Assembly (NCBI RefSeq): GCF_002911015.1
Contig: NZ_KZ626894.1
Span: forward strand, 1 to 54,533
Origin: Streptomyces populi
Lineage (GTDB): Bacteria; Actinomycetota; Actinomycetes; Streptomycetales; Streptomycetaceae
Direction: 5' to 3'
Length of the DNA: 54,533 nt
The notes below the pieces were generated by a model that saw only the letters and a program-made list of their open reading frames with translations, was not told where the DNA came from and did not search any database. Shown here piece after piece: positions 40,489-50,400 of the stretch. Each line of letters begins with the position of its first letter. The first letter of the stretch is position 1. The translations under genes and the position numbers were made by a program.

Positions 40489-41571
40489 TCAGGGGTCCTG
40501 GAAGCGGATCAGGCGCTTGACGGCCGTCCGCAGCCTGCGATCGGCCGCCGAGACGGGAAGCCGTTCCCGCAGGAGGCGCGGGGAGCGGAAGCTCTCCGCC
40601 CCGAACCCCGCCTTGAACTCGGCGAGGGAGGACCGCGGGGCCGACTCCCCCATGTCGAACGTCCGGCAGGAGGCCTCGCACGCGTCCTCGATCGCCAGCC
40701 GGTACAGCAGGGGCACGGCGCGGACCGGATGGGCCAGTTCCCGGTCCATGGCGCTGCGCCACATCTTGGCGTGACCGCCGTGGCGCAGGACGATGCACGC
40801 CCCGGCGGGCTCACCCGCGCGCCAGGCCATCCAGATCGCGCACCCGTCCCCGAGCCGGGCGGCCACCTCCGCCAGCCGCTTCTCGGGGAACTCCCGCGTC
40901 CGGCGCCGGCGGGCCAACGCCAGCGGCTCGTGCTGCTGTTCGGCCCAGCGGACGATCGACTTCCGGTACAGGTCGTAGAAGACGGGAACGAGCCGGCCGG
41001 TGCGGTCCACCTCGACCTCGACGTCCGAGCGCTCGGCCCGGCGGACCTCCCGCCGCATACGGCGTCCGATGCGCCGCTCCCAGACGGCGCCGAAGCCGCC
41101 GTCGAGGTCCACCATCTGGGTCATGTGGGGTTCGAGGGAAAAACCCGTAGCCGCGTCCGCCCACACGGCCTGGTCCGCCGGCCGCAGCCGCACGGCGACC
41201 CGGAGCGCGCGCAGCCGCGCGAGGTCGGCGAAGACCGCGCGCGCCTCCGCCGGACTCACGCTCTCCGGGCACACCGGCCCTCCGATGCCCCACTGGGCCG
41301 GCCAGGACTCCTCCGCATCCAGGATCCGCGGGCGGCGCCTTCTGCCGACGAGGGGGAGCACGAGCCGCCGGCCCCGCTCGAACTCGTAGAGGCGGCTCGC
41401 GTCCCGGTACGGGCCCGTGGCGCACAGACAGTCCAGCCAGAGCGGAGTCTGGCTGGGGTTGGTGTCCGGGTCCTTGCCCGCCAGCTCCCACCAGACGTCA
41501 CGCGGAGCCGGTGTGGTGACGCGCGCGAGACCGGCCGGAGTGTCGATCAGGAGTTCAGCAGGTGCGTTCAC
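40489..41571 (-). CDS. FemAB/BioF2-type GNAT acyltransferase (copy 1)
   Basis: 360 residues from GTG with GGGAG seven bases upstream. The two-lobe GNAT fold of the Acetyltransf_6/FemAB group is suggested by QTPLWLDCLCATG, YEFERGRRLVLPLVGRR, AEESWPAQWGIGGPV, VEVEVDRTGRLVPVFYDLYRKS and GACIVLRHGGHAKMWRSAMDRELAHPVRAVPLLYRLAIEDA. Relatives transfer an amino acid or acyl group to a cell-wall or polysaccharide acceptor. It is strongly similar to the next gene on its right, a tandem duplicate. It converges with the phosphoesterase over 36 bp. Confidence 0.8.
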   Translation of the reverse strand: MNAPAELLIDTPAGLARVTTPAPRDVWWELAGKDPDTNPSQTPLWLDCLCATGPYRDASRLYEFERGRRLVLPLVGRRRRPRILDAEESWPAQWGIGGPVCPESVSPAEARAVFADLARLRALRVAVRLRPADQAVWADAATGFSLEPHMTQMVDLDGGFGAVWERRIGRRMRREVRRAERSDVEVEVDRTGRLVPVFYDLYRKSIVRWAEQQHEPLALARRRRTREFPEKRLAEVAARLGDGCAIWMAWRAGEPAGACIVLRHGGHAKMWRSAMDRELAHPVRAVPLLYRLAIEDACEASCRTFDMGESAPRSSLAEFKAGFGAESFRSPRLLRERLPVSAADRRLRTAVKRLIRFQDP

Positions 41572-41691
41572 GGGCTTCTCCCGCCGGGCGCCGGGGTCCC
41601 GCGAGGACGACGCTCGCGGACCGAGGACCCACGTGCCCACGTCCGATGCTAGGCGGGGCACCCGTGCCGGGCATCTCGGTGGGACCGGGTG

Positions 41692-42771
41692 TCACTCGTC
41701 CTTGAAACCGATGAGGCGCTTCACCGCACTCCGCAGCAGTTGATCGCCCGCCGTCAGGGGAAGCACCTCCCTGCGGTACCCGAACGACGGGTAGCCGTGG
41801 GCGCCGAGCCGTTCCTTGAAGACGCTGACGGAGGAATCGGGGACGGAGTCGCCGAAGTGGTAGAAGCGGCAACCGGTCGCGCAGGCGTCCTCGATGGCGA
41901 GTTTGTGCAGCAGGGTGGTGGCACGGATCGGATGGGCCAGCTCCTTGACCATGCCGCTCCGCCAGTACTTGGCGTGAGGCCCGTGACGCAGCACCATGAT
42001 GGCCGCCACGGGCCGGCCCTGGTACGAGGCCAGCCACACGGCACAGGACCCGGCGAACGTCTCGGCGACGGCCTGGAACTTGCGCAGCGGGTCGATCCGG
42101 CTCCTGCGCCAGCGGGCGAGCGCCAGGGGCTCGTTCGCCTGTTGTGCCCACCGGGCGACCGAGTGCTGGTAGAGCGCGTAGAAGTCCGGCACCAGACGCC
42201 CGGTGCGGTCGACCTCCACCTCGACCCCCGCCTTCTCGCCCTTGCGCACGGCGGTCCTGACCGATCCCTTGAACCGCCCCCAGACGTCGTCGAAGCCGCC
42301 GTCGAGGTCCAGGACGTACGTGGTGTGGCGCGAGGCGGTGAAGCCGGACGGCACCGCCGACAGCCACACGGGGTCCGCGTTCGGCCCGAACCGCACGGAC
42401 ACGCGGTTCGAGGGAAGCCGGGCCAGATCCTCGAAGACGGCGCGCACGTGCTCCGGGTCGGGGGTCCCGGCGGCGACGGGAGCCCCGATGCCCCATTCGG
42501 AGGGCCAGGCGTCCTGGGCGATCAGACGGGCGGGCCAACCGCGCCGACGGGCCAACGGCACGACGATCCCGCCGGAATTCCCGAATTCGTAAAAGCGGCT
42601 GGCGTCGTCATAGTGGTCGGTCGCACAAATGCAGTCCAGCCATCCCGGGGTCTGGGTGATCAGGGCCTCGTCGCTCTTGTCGACCAAGCTCTGCCATATT
42701 TCCCGGGGTGCCGGACTCGTCACGTCGAGATGATCCCGGGTCGACGAGGTTCGCGAGCCCGAAAAACGCAT
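41692..42771 (-). CDS. FemAB/BioF2-type GNAT acyltransferase (copy 2, tandem paralogue)
   Basis: 359 residues from ATG. It shares the fold and many identities with its left neighbour: WLDCICATDHYDDASRFYEF, SEWGIGAPV, VEVEVDRTGRLVPDFYALY, EPLALAR, KELAHPIRATTLLHKLAIEDAC. Divergence elsewhere (C-terminal half, charge) suggests separate specificities after duplication. They are on the same strand, 120 bp apart. In a decorated-glycan setting the pair may add two different acyl or aminoacyl groups, or act as a hetero-pair as Fem proteins sometimes do. The specificity cannot be predicted. Confidence 0.82.
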   Translation of the reverse strand: MRFSGSRTSSTRDHLDVTSPAPREIWQSLVDKSDEALITQTPGWLDCICATDHYDDASRFYEFGNSGGIVVPLARRRGWPARLIAQDAWPSEWGIGAPVAAGTPDPEHVRAVFEDLARLPSNRVSVRFGPNADPVWLSAVPSGFTASRHTTYVLDLDGGFDDVWGRFKGSVRTAVRKGEKAGVEVEVDRTGRLVPDFYALYQHSVARWAQQANEPLALARWRRSRIDPLRKFQAVAETFAGSCAVWLASYQGRPVAAIMVLRHGPHAKYWRSGMVKELAHPIRATTLLHKLAIEDACATGCRFYHFGDSVPDSSVSVFKERLGAHGYPSFGYRREVLPLTAGDQLLRSAVKRLIGFKDE

Positions 42772-43078
42772 GACGCTACTTCCTTACGCGTCGCGAACGG
42801 TAGGCGTTGTGAACCTTCTCCCGTCCCAGGGTGCTCTGCCGCCCGTCGGACCGCATCTCGGTCGTGACCCACCGGACGTGCGGTTACCGGCGGAGTCGGC
42901 GGATCGGGCGCACCCGCGCGAGCCGGCCCGGAGCCGTCCGCCGCGGTCGCGCCGGGACAGGGTCGGCCTTCGGTTTATCCCGGCGGACGTCAAATTGCGG
43001 AATGTCGAGGTGAAAGGTATTATCGCCTTGAAATGGTAATGCGAGCACCCTTGATATCGCCAGTCGATAGAGGTACCC
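42772..43078. promoter_or_regulatory. 307-bp divergent region, acyltransferase and methyltransferase
   Basis: No gene is supported. The right end is AT-rich and contains the promoter candidate at 43028-43057 for the rightward methyltransferase. The left part is GC-rich, with no clear repeat; it should hold the leftward promoter of the acyltransferase. Confidence 0.5.
43028..43057 (+). promoter_or_regulatory. Promoter TTGAAA-N18-TGATAT
   Basis: -35 TTGAAA at 43028-43033 and -10 TGATAT at 43052-43057, 18 bases apart, are close to the sigma-70 pattern. The methyltransferase start follows 21 bases later with GAGG between. Confidence 0.55.
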
Positions 43079-43867
43079 GTGAACCAATTTGATGGAACTC
43101 AGGCTTCCACGCGCAGGGTGCGCCTCCACCAGCAATTCCCCTCGCTCCGGTCGATGAGTGACGCCCGCCGCAAGCTCGACGACGTGATCGACCTGGTCCG
43201 CCTCAAGCTCGACGCGCTGCCCGACGGCATCTACCAGCCGGTCCCGGGCATACCCGTGCGGAAGGCGAAGCGGTCCGTCGGCACCGGGTCGCGATGGGCG
43301 GCGATGGAGCCGGTCGTCGAGCGGCTCAAGGTGGAGAGCGCGCTGGACGTGGGTGCGAACGTCGGCTACTTCCCGATCAAGCTCGCCATGCGCGGAATAC
43401 CCTCCGTCGCGCTGGAGTCCGATCTGAAATGCGTCCGGACGGCGACGACGGCCGTGCGGCGGAACCGGCTGGACAACGTGGCGGTGATGAGCCTCGAGTT
43501 CCGCCCCGACACGCTCGCCCTCCTGCCCGCGACCGACTGCACCCTCCTGCTGTCCCTCTGGCACCACCTGGTGCGGGAGTCGGGTCTCGACACCGCGACC
43601 CGGTTGCTCCGAGGGCTCTGGTCCCGGACCGGCAAGGTGATGTTCTTCGACAGCGGCGAGGACGAGATGCCCGAGTCGTTCGGACTGCCGCGCATGGTGC
43701 CGACGCCCGACGTGTGGCTCACGGAGTACCTGCTGAAGAGCTGTGCCGGCGGCCGGATCGAACACCTCGGCCGGCACCGTGCCTTCGACGCCGAGGGCCT
43801 GCCCACGGACCGGGCGCTCTTCGCCGTGATCCGGGAGGAGCCCGTACGGGTGGGGGAGGAGCCGTAA
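43079..43867 (+). CDS. SAM-dependent methyltransferase-like protein
   Basis: 262 residues from GTG with GAGG six bases upstream. The glycine-rich motif I, LDVGANVGYFPIKLA at 89-103, and the following acidic VALESDLKC strand end fit a class I methyltransferase. CTLLLSLWHHL at motif IV position has hydrophobic rather than acidic residues. The N-terminal ~85 residues are helical and basic. The family resembles FkbM-like or small sugar methyltransferases found in glycan clusters, but the assignment is loose. It may O-methylate a sugar of the exopolysaccharide. Confidence 0.7.
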   Translation: MNQFDGTQASTRRVRLHQQFPSLRSMSDARRKLDDVIDLVRLKLDALPDGIYQPVPGIPVRKAKRSVGTGSRWAAMEPVVERLKVESALDVGANVGYFPIKLAMRGIPSVALESDLKCVRTATTAVRRNRLDNVAVMSLEFRPDTLALLPATDCTLLLSLWHHLVRESGLDTATRLLRGLWSRTGKVMFFDSGEDEMPESFGLPRMVPTPDVWLTEYLLKSCAGGRIEHLGRHRAFDAEGLPTDRALFAVIREEPVRVGEEP

Positions 43868-44013
43868 GCGTACGTAGGGGAGGGGCCGGCCCTCCGCCGG
43901 GGCGGGCCGCACTCCTCACCCCGTGCCGGTGGGCCGCTTCACCGCTTCGGGTGTCCGCCCGTGCCCGCCGCGAGCACCTTCGTGCCGTGACGCCCGCGGG
44001 GCCGACCGCGAGG

Positions 44014-44040
44014 TACGTTTATGGTGTACGCGTACGCATT
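44014..44040. promoter_or_regulatory. Shared 27-bp regulatory motif, site C (upstream of TetR gene)
   Basis: This matches site A in 19 and site B in 17 of 27 positions. It includes the perfect palindrome GTACGCGTAC (44026-44035) and is followed by the AT-rich GTGCAATAGG. It lies 86-112 bases upstream of the TetR start on the same strand. Relative to the gene it serves, the orientation is opposite to sites A and B. This favours an operator over a promoter element. Confidence 0.6.
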
Positions 44041-44125
44041 GTGCAATAGGTGTGATGCGTCCGAAAGGCGTCTTGTCGGCGATTTCGCCGCTCGTGTGAA
44101 GGGTGCCGGCGTGAAGGACGAGGCG

Positions 44126-44848
44126 ATGACCGAGGAGGAGCGGCCGGCGCGGCGCGCCAGCGACCGCGGGCGCTACGGCCGGCTGAGCCGGGAGCGGGTG
44201 CTCGCCAGCGCGCTGGAACTGGTCGACCAGGAGGGACTGTCGGCGCTCAGCATGCGGCGACTGGGGTCCGAGCTCGGCGTGGAGGCGATGGCGCTCTACC
44301 GGTACGCGGCCAGCAAGGACGCCCTCCTCGACGGGCTCGTGGAGGCGCTGTACCTCGAACTGGAGGAAAGGCTGGAGGCCGAGCCGGAGCCCGAGGCCGC
44401 CGCGGCCGGAGAGGCGGACTGGCGTGCCCAACTGCACCGGATCGCCCGGGCGGCGTACGAGGTGTGTCTCGCCCATCCCGGGGCGGTGCCCCTGCTCGCC
44501 ACGCGCATGCTGGCGGTCCCGCTGGCGCGTCGGCCGGGCGCCGTGCTGCGGAACCACGAGCGGGTGCTCGCCCTGCTGCGGGCGGCGGGATTCGACGAGG
44601 CCCGCACGTCCGCCCTCTTCCGCGCCTCCTCCGCCTGGGTGCTCGGCTACGTGTCCGTCGAGCTGCAACCCATGGTCGACGATCCGGACGAACCCGATCC
44701 CGCCTTCCGGCTCGGGCTGCACCACCTGTCGTCGCGGGAGCTGCCGACGCTCCGGGAGAGCGTGCCCTCGCTCGCCGAGCGGGGCGGACCGGAGGGGTTG
44801 GCGGCGGGCCTCGACGCGTTGCTCGACCGCTTCACCCGCCCGGACTAG
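44126..44848 (+). CDS. TetR-family regulator, candidate repressor of the exopolysaccharide regulon
   Basis: 240 residues from ATG, with AAGGA seven bases upstream; a GTG 15 bases earlier is also good, and frames further upstream would cover site C. The HTH at about 24-64 reads RVLASALELVDQEGLSALSMRRLGSELGVEAMALYRYAASKD in outline. The effector domain is of the classical TetR_C type (HPGAVPLLATRML, LRAAGFDEARTSALFRASSAWVLGYVSVE). Its own upstream region carries one of three copies of the shared motif. The most economical reading is autoregulation plus control of ugd and the glycosyltransferase operon. Confidence 0.85.
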   Translation: MTEEERPARRASDRGRYGRLSRERVLASALELVDQEGLSALSMRRLGSELGVEAMALYRYAASKDALLDGLVEALYLELEERLEAEPEPEAAAAGEADWRAQLHRIARAAYEVCLAHPGAVPLLATRMLAVPLARRPGAVLRNHERVLALLRAAGFDEARTSALFRASSAWVLGYVSVELQPMVDDPDEPDPAFRLGLHHLSSRELPTLRESVPSLAERGGPEGLAAGLDALLDRFTRPD

Positions 44849-45075
44849 GAAGCGGGTCCCGGGGCGCGTCCCCGTGCCCGGCGCGGCGGCCGTCGCCGAC
44901 CTGCTCCGCTGCCGCGGCACCGTACCCCTCGACTCGTGGGCGGTTCCGCTATCGGCTTGTGCAGCAAGGGAGTTGACTCGTGGTCAGGTCGATCGGAGCC
45001 CGACAGCGATGTGATCATGAGGCATAGGATTCGGCCGTGCGTGCACAACGGATCGACGCTCGGGAGGATTTGCGC

Positions 45076-45900
45076 ATGCGGCTGTCAGGCAAGCGGGCAC
45101 TGATCACAGGAGCCGCGAGGGGGATAGGCCGCGCCACGGCCGTGGCCTTCGCCGAGCAGGGGGCGGATCTGGTGCTGCTCGACATCTCCGCCGATGTGCC
45201 TGGGTGTCCGTATCCGCTGGGTACGGTCAGCCAGTTGAAGGCCACCGCGGAGGAATGCCGTGCCGCCGGTGCCTCCGTGGTCGAGCACGTCGGCGATGTG
45301 CGGGACGGCGACGACCTGCGATCGGCGGCGGAGCGTGCGCTGGACCGGTTCGGCGGCATCGACGTCCTCGTCAACAACGCCGGGATCGCGGCGCCCTCGG
45401 GACGTCCGGCGCACGAGATCACGGAGGACGAGTGGTCCCTCATGCTCGACATCGACCTGAGCGGTTCCTGGCGGGCCATGCGAGCCGTGCTGCCGACCAT
45501 GGTCGCGCAGCGCTCGGGCAGTGTCATCAACGTCTCCTCGACCGCGGGCATGGTCGGGTACCGGTACTTCGCGGGATACGTGGCGGCCAAGCACGGGCTG
45601 GTCGGCCTCACCAGGGCCACGGCGCTCGACTACGCGCCGCACGGCATTCGGGTGAACGCGCTCTGCCCGGGATCGGTACGTGACGAGCCGGCCCTGGAGG
45701 GGCGGATGCTGGTCGAGATCGCCCGCTGCCTCGACGTGCCCACCGCGGACCACGAGCAGACGTTCGTCGAGTCCCAGCCGATGAACCGCCTGGTGGAGGC
45801 CTCCGACGTGGCATCCACCGCGGTGTGGCTGGCCAGTGACGAGTCCCGGCAGGTCACCGGAGCCGTCGTGCCGGTCGACGGAGGGTTCACCGTTCGCTGA
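45076..45900 (+). CDS. Short-chain dehydrogenase/reductase, possibly mycofactocin-coupled type
   Basis: 274 residues from ATG with GGGAGG upstream. The NAD(P)-binding TGAARGIG is at 11-18, NNAG at 100-103, and the catalytic set Ser155, Tyr168, Lys172 (YVAAK) is complete. After the second strand an insert (LLDISADVPGCPYPLGTVSQLK) resembles that of carveol dehydrogenases and mycofactocin-associated SDRs. It oxidises or reduces a secondary alcohol/ketone. It begins the group with exporter and peptide synthetases, though a link to peptide tailoring is inference. It converges with the MFS gene over 11 bases. Confidence 0.88.
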   Translation: MRLSGKRALITGAARGIGRATAVAFAEQGADLVLLDISADVPGCPYPLGTVSQLKATAEECRAAGASVVEHVGDVRDGDDLRSAAERALDRFGGIDVLVNNAGIAAPSGRPAHEITEDEWSLMLDIDLSGSWRAMRAVLPTMVAQRSGSVINVSSTAGMVGYRYFAGYVAAKHGLVGLTRATALDYAPHGIRVNALCPGSVRDEPALEGRMLVEIARCLDVPTADHEQTFVESQPMNRLVEASDVASTAVWLASDESRQVTGAVVPVDGGFTVR

Positions 45901-45911
45901 GGAGGCGACCG

Positions 45912-47180
45912 TCAGGCCGGTTCGGCGGCAGCGGTCACGCTCTGTTCCTCGGGCGGCCGGAGGGCCGGCGGGGCGGTGGTCGCGGTCCGCAGCGCCCGGG
46001 AGCAGAGCGCGGCGGTCCCGGTCACCGCCATCGCCGCCGCGCAGGCCAGGATCGCGGTGGCCGGGCCGGCCAGCCGCGCCGTGTTGCCGAGGACGTTGTT
46101 CATCGCCAGCAGCGACACGCTCTGCACCAGAGTGAGCAGTGCCTGCATCCTGGAGAGGTGCGAATGGGGCGCGCTCATCAGCACGAGCGGTCCGATGTGC
46201 GAGGCGAACAGCCCCGACCCCATGCCGAGCAGGACGGCCGACGGAACGGCGGCGGCCGGTACCGAGCCGAGCACGCCCAGCCCCACGGCCGCGACCAGCA
46301 CGCCCACACCGGCGGTCAGACCGGGGCGGCTGTTGGCGCCACGGACCATCACCACGAACGTGACCCCCAGGAGCCCCAGACTCTGCGAGCCGAAGAGCAG
46401 GCCGGTCCATCCGGCGCTCCACCGCTCCTCGCGGGCCAGCAGGGGGAGCAACAGCGGGACGACCGGGAGGAGGAAGCCCGCGACACCGCCCGTGACGAGC
46501 AGTGCGGCCCGCAGCACGGGATCCTTCATACCGGTGCCGACCCCGTCCAGGGCGTCGCGCACGAAGCTGCCGCTGCCCTTGGCCGGCGGTATGTCGAAGA
46601 CCGGGCGGACGACGATCAGGATGATCAGGATGACCGCGAACGTCGCCGCGTTCAGCAGGGCCGTCCCGGTGAGCCCCACGGTGGCGACCAGCGCACCGCC
46701 CAGTGGACCGGCGACGAAGGTCACCAGCTGGGCGCCGCCCTGCCGCATGGCCAGGGCCCGGGGGAGTGCCTCCTTCCCCACCAGCCGCAGGGGCATGGAG
46801 CCGGAGGCCGGAAGGTAGAAGGCGTCCATCACACCGACCAGCACGCCGGTGGCCAGCAGCAGCCAGACGGCCGGGCCGACATGGTGGGAGACGACAGCCA
46901 GCAGGGTCGTGCCGGCCAGCATCACCGCGTCTCCCGCGATCATCACCCGCCGGGCCCCGAACCGGTCGCCCACGGTGCCACCGACGATCAGAAGCAGGAC
47001 ACGAGGGAGGTTGATCGCGGTGAGGACGAGGCCCGCCACGGCGCCGCCGTGCGTGGCCGCCGCCCAGCCGAGGGCGAAATAGAGAACAGCGTCACCCAGG
47101 ACGGAGGCGAGCGCTCCCGCGAGCCAGAGGTAGTACATCCGTGGTAACGGGCTTGTGGCCCGGCCTTGACTTCCGATCAT
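45912..47180 (-). CDS. Major facilitator superfamily exporter with a TTA codon
   Basis: 422 residues from ATG MIGSQGRATS. About twelve hydrophobic helices (LWLAGALASVLGDAVLYFALGW, GLVLTAINLPRVLLLIVGGTVGDRFGARR in outline, and others) with the motif A-like GDRFGARR fit the enterobactin-exporter/MFS_3 type of drug or peptide efflux. Codon 12 is TTA (complement of 47145-47147), rare in Streptomyces and read only by the bldA tRNA. It is divergent from the peptide synthetase over 226 bp and is a reasonable candidate for exporting its product. Confidence 0.87.
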   Translation of the reverse strand: MIGSQGRATSPLPRMYYLWLAGALASVLGDAVLYFALGWAAATHGGAVAGLVLTAINLPRVLLLIVGGTVGDRFGARRVMIAGDAVMLAGTTLLAVVSHHVGPAVWLLLATGVLVGVMDAFYLPASGSMPLRLVGKEALPRALAMRQGGAQLVTFVAGPLGGALVATVGLTGTALLNAATFAVILIILIVVRPVFDIPPAKGSGSFVRDALDGVGTGMKDPVLRAALLVTGGVAGFLLPVVPLLLPLLAREERWSAGWTGLLFGSQSLGLLGVTFVVMVRGANSRPGLTAGVGVLVAAVGLGVLGSVPAAAVPSAVLLGMGSGLFASHIGPLVLMSAPHSHLSRMQALLTLVQSVSLLAMNNVLGNTARLAGPATAILACAAAMAVTGTAALCSRALRTATTAPPALRPPEEQSVTAAAEPA

Positions 47181-47328
47181 GGGCTGGACCCTACCGCCCG
47201 ATTCCCCGCGCCTGTTGTGCACATGGCTTCGCATACGGACGGACCCCACTGATTCGCGCCACCCCTCGTACCGTCCCGGACGAGTGGCGCAGGTCACTTG
47301 TTGCCGGGGTTGCTGCTCTCGACCGGGA

Positions 47329-47338
47329 GTTGATCAAC
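47329..47338. promoter_or_regulatory. Palindrome GTTGATCAAC before NRPS 1
   Basis: A perfect 10-bp palindrome in the 226-bp divergent region of exporter and synthetase, 69-78 bases before the synthetase start. It is followed by AT-rich sequence (CTGAACTGATCTAC). Operator candidate; no regulator gene is in the cluster as seen. Confidence 0.4.
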
Positions 47339-47406
47339 TGAACTGATCTACTCCGGCAAAGCCCGTTCACAAGAATCTGGTGGAAACGGCCCCTTCGGAG
47401 GGCAGC

Positions 47407-50400
47407 ATGTCGCTTGACTCGTCCGACGACGACATCACCGCGTGGCTGCGTGCTCGCGGTCGACGCAAACCCATGCCTCACGCCGACCGGTCCCGCCCGC
47501 TGATCGCGTCGGCCGCTCAGCGACGATTATGGTTCGACAGCCAACTGCGTTCCCAGGCGGCCGCGGACGGCGGAACCATCTATCACTCCACGTCGGCTCT
47601 GCGGATACGCGAAGAGGTCGACGTCACGGCACTCCGGGCGTCGGTGGAGTCGCTGGTCGCCAGGCACGAGACGCTGCGTACGCGGTACGTCCTCACCTCC
47701 GAGGGGCATCTGAGTCAACTCGTCGACGACGAAGCCCAGGTGAAACTCCACGTCGAGGACTGCGACGGGGCCGAGGAGGTCCAGCGGGCGCGGATGGCGG
47801 AGTTCTTCGCCGCCGATTTCGACCTGGAGCGCGGACCGGTGCTGCGGGCAGGGCTTTTCACCTTGCACGACCAGGACCACACGCTCTTCCTGGTGATCCA
47901 TCACATCGCCACCGACGGTTGGTCGATGGACCTGCTCCGGCGGGAGCTCGGCGAGCTCTACCGGTCCCGTGTCGAAGGACGCGCCGCGCGTCTTGACGAA
48001 CCCGCCTACCAGTACGCGGACTTCGCCGCGTGGGAGCAGTCCGAAAACGACCGGGACGCCTTCGCCGACGACCTCGCGTACTGGCGCGGACAACTGGCCG
48101 GAGCTCCTCAGACGCTCCCGTTCCCCGCCGACCTGCCCCGCCCCGTCGAGCGGTCCTTCGCCGCCGGATGCCACCGCGTGGACCTACCGGCAGCCACTCT
48201 CGACGGAATCAGACGGATCGCCGTGGAGTGCGAGGCCTCGGTGTTCCAGACCCTGCTGGCGGCCTTTCAGGTCCTGCTGGCGCGCTGGAGCGGCCAACCC
48301 GACCTGATCGTCGGTTCGGTCTCGGCGAACCGCCGGTCCGCCGAGACCGAACCGATCGTGGGCCTCTTCGTCAACCTGCTCCCGATACGGGGCGAGGTGG
48401 ACGAGTCCCAGTCGTTCGCGCACCTGGTCACGCGCACCCGGGACACCGTTCTGCACGCCTACGACCATCAAGGCCTCTCGTTCGACCGGCTGGTCGACGC
48501 CGTGGCGCCCACCCGTGCTCCTGGACACAACCCGCTCGTGCAGGCGGTGTTCACGCTGGCCGAGCCGGCCCCGGCGGCCGGAGAGGCATGGGGCGAGCCG
48601 TTGGAGTTCAGGGAAACGACCCGGACCCAGTTCGACCTCACCTTCGCCGCGGGACCGGACGGCCGGGGCGGTCTGACCGTCGACGCCCACTTCGCCGCCG
48701 ACCTGTTCAGCAGCCACGCGATCGAACGGCTGGCCCATCGGTTCACCGCTCTGCTCGAGCAGTTGACCCTGCGTCCCCACGAACGGCTCGCACGGGTCGC
48801 CGCCGTCACCGCTCCCGAGGCCGCCGAACTCGACGGCTTCGCCACCGGCGCGCCCCGCACCGGCACACCGCTCGTCCTCGACCTCTTCGACCGGCAGGTC
48901 CGAGAGCGACCGGACGAGGAGGCGGTGGCCGACGGCGAGGTCCGTCTGACCTACGCACAACTCGACGAACAGGTGGACCGTGTCGCCCGGTTGATCGGCT
49001 CCCGCCGACCGGCCGGCTCCACCGCGATCGGCGTCTGTCTGCCACGCTCGGCCACCCAGGTCGCGGCGATGCTCGGCGTACTGCGCGCGGGAGCCGTCTA
49101 CCTTCCGCTCGATCCGGAATACCCCGCCGAACGCCTCGAACACCTGTTGAGGGACTCGCGGAGCCCGCTGGTGCTCACCGACGCCGTGAACGGGCCGGGG
49201 CCGCGATGGCCCGCACACGTCGAGGTGCTCGACGTGTCGGCCGCTCCGCCCGAGGGCGCGCGGGCACCGGTTCCCGGAACAGGTCCGGGGCACCCCGCGT
49301 ACCTGATCTACACCTCCGGGTCCACCGGGCAGCCCAAGGGCGTCCTCGTCACGCACGAGGGCATCGGGAACTTCGTCTCCTGGTACGTCGACCACTACGA
49401 ACTCACCCCGCACGACCGCCTGTCACAGCTGGCGAGCCCCAGCTTCGACGCCGGACTGCTGGACACCCTTCCCGCGCTGGCGGCCGGGGCACGCCTGACC
49501 GTGCTGCCCGACGAGGTCCGGCTCGACCCGGACCGGCTCTGGTCGCGCCTGGCGGAGGAAGGCGTCACCGTCGCCTTCCTGACCACCCCGCTGTTCGCGG
49601 CGGCCGCCCCGCACCTGCCGTCGGGCCCCCTCCCCCTGCGCTCCGTCCAGATCGGCGGGGACAGCCTCGTCCACGTGCCGACCCGGCTCCCCTTCACGCT
49701 GGACAACCTCTACGGGCCCACCGAGGCGACGATCGCGGCCAGTTGCGGCCGACTGGAGCCGGGGGACCGCGTCCACATCGGGGGCCCGCTGCGCGGGATG
49801 CGGGTACGGGTCCTGGACCCCTGGCTCCGTCCGGTCCCGGCCGGCGCTCCGGGCGAGTTGTTCCTGGCCGGGCCGGGCGTCGCCCTCGGCTACGTCGGAC
49901 GCCCCGGCCTCACCGCCGGCCGCTTCGTCCCCGACCCCTGGGCCGGGGACGGCAGCCGCATGTACCGGACGGGTGACCGGGCACGGTGGCGGGCCGACGG
50001 ACGGCTGGAGTACCTGGGCCGTACGGACGCGCAGGTGAAGCTGCGCGGTCACCGGATCGAGCCCGGTGAGATCGAGGGCGTCCTCGCGTCCCACCCCGAC
50101 GTGGCCGAAGCCGCGGTCGAGCTGCGGACGCCGTCCGGCGGCGACGCCCAGCTCTGCGCGTACGTCTGTCTTCGCCCCGGCGCGGATCCCCGGGCCGTCG
50201 AGGAGCATGCCGAGCGAGCGCTGCCCGCCTGGATGCGTCCTGCGTCCTACACCGTGCTCCCGGAGCTCCCCCTGACCGCGAACGGCAAGGTCGACCGGGC
50301 GGCGCTGCCCACGCCCACGGTGCGCGCCGCCGCTTTCCGGGCGCCCGCCGGCCCGATCGAGCAGCTGGTCGCCGAGGTGTGGCAGGAGGTGCTCGGGACG

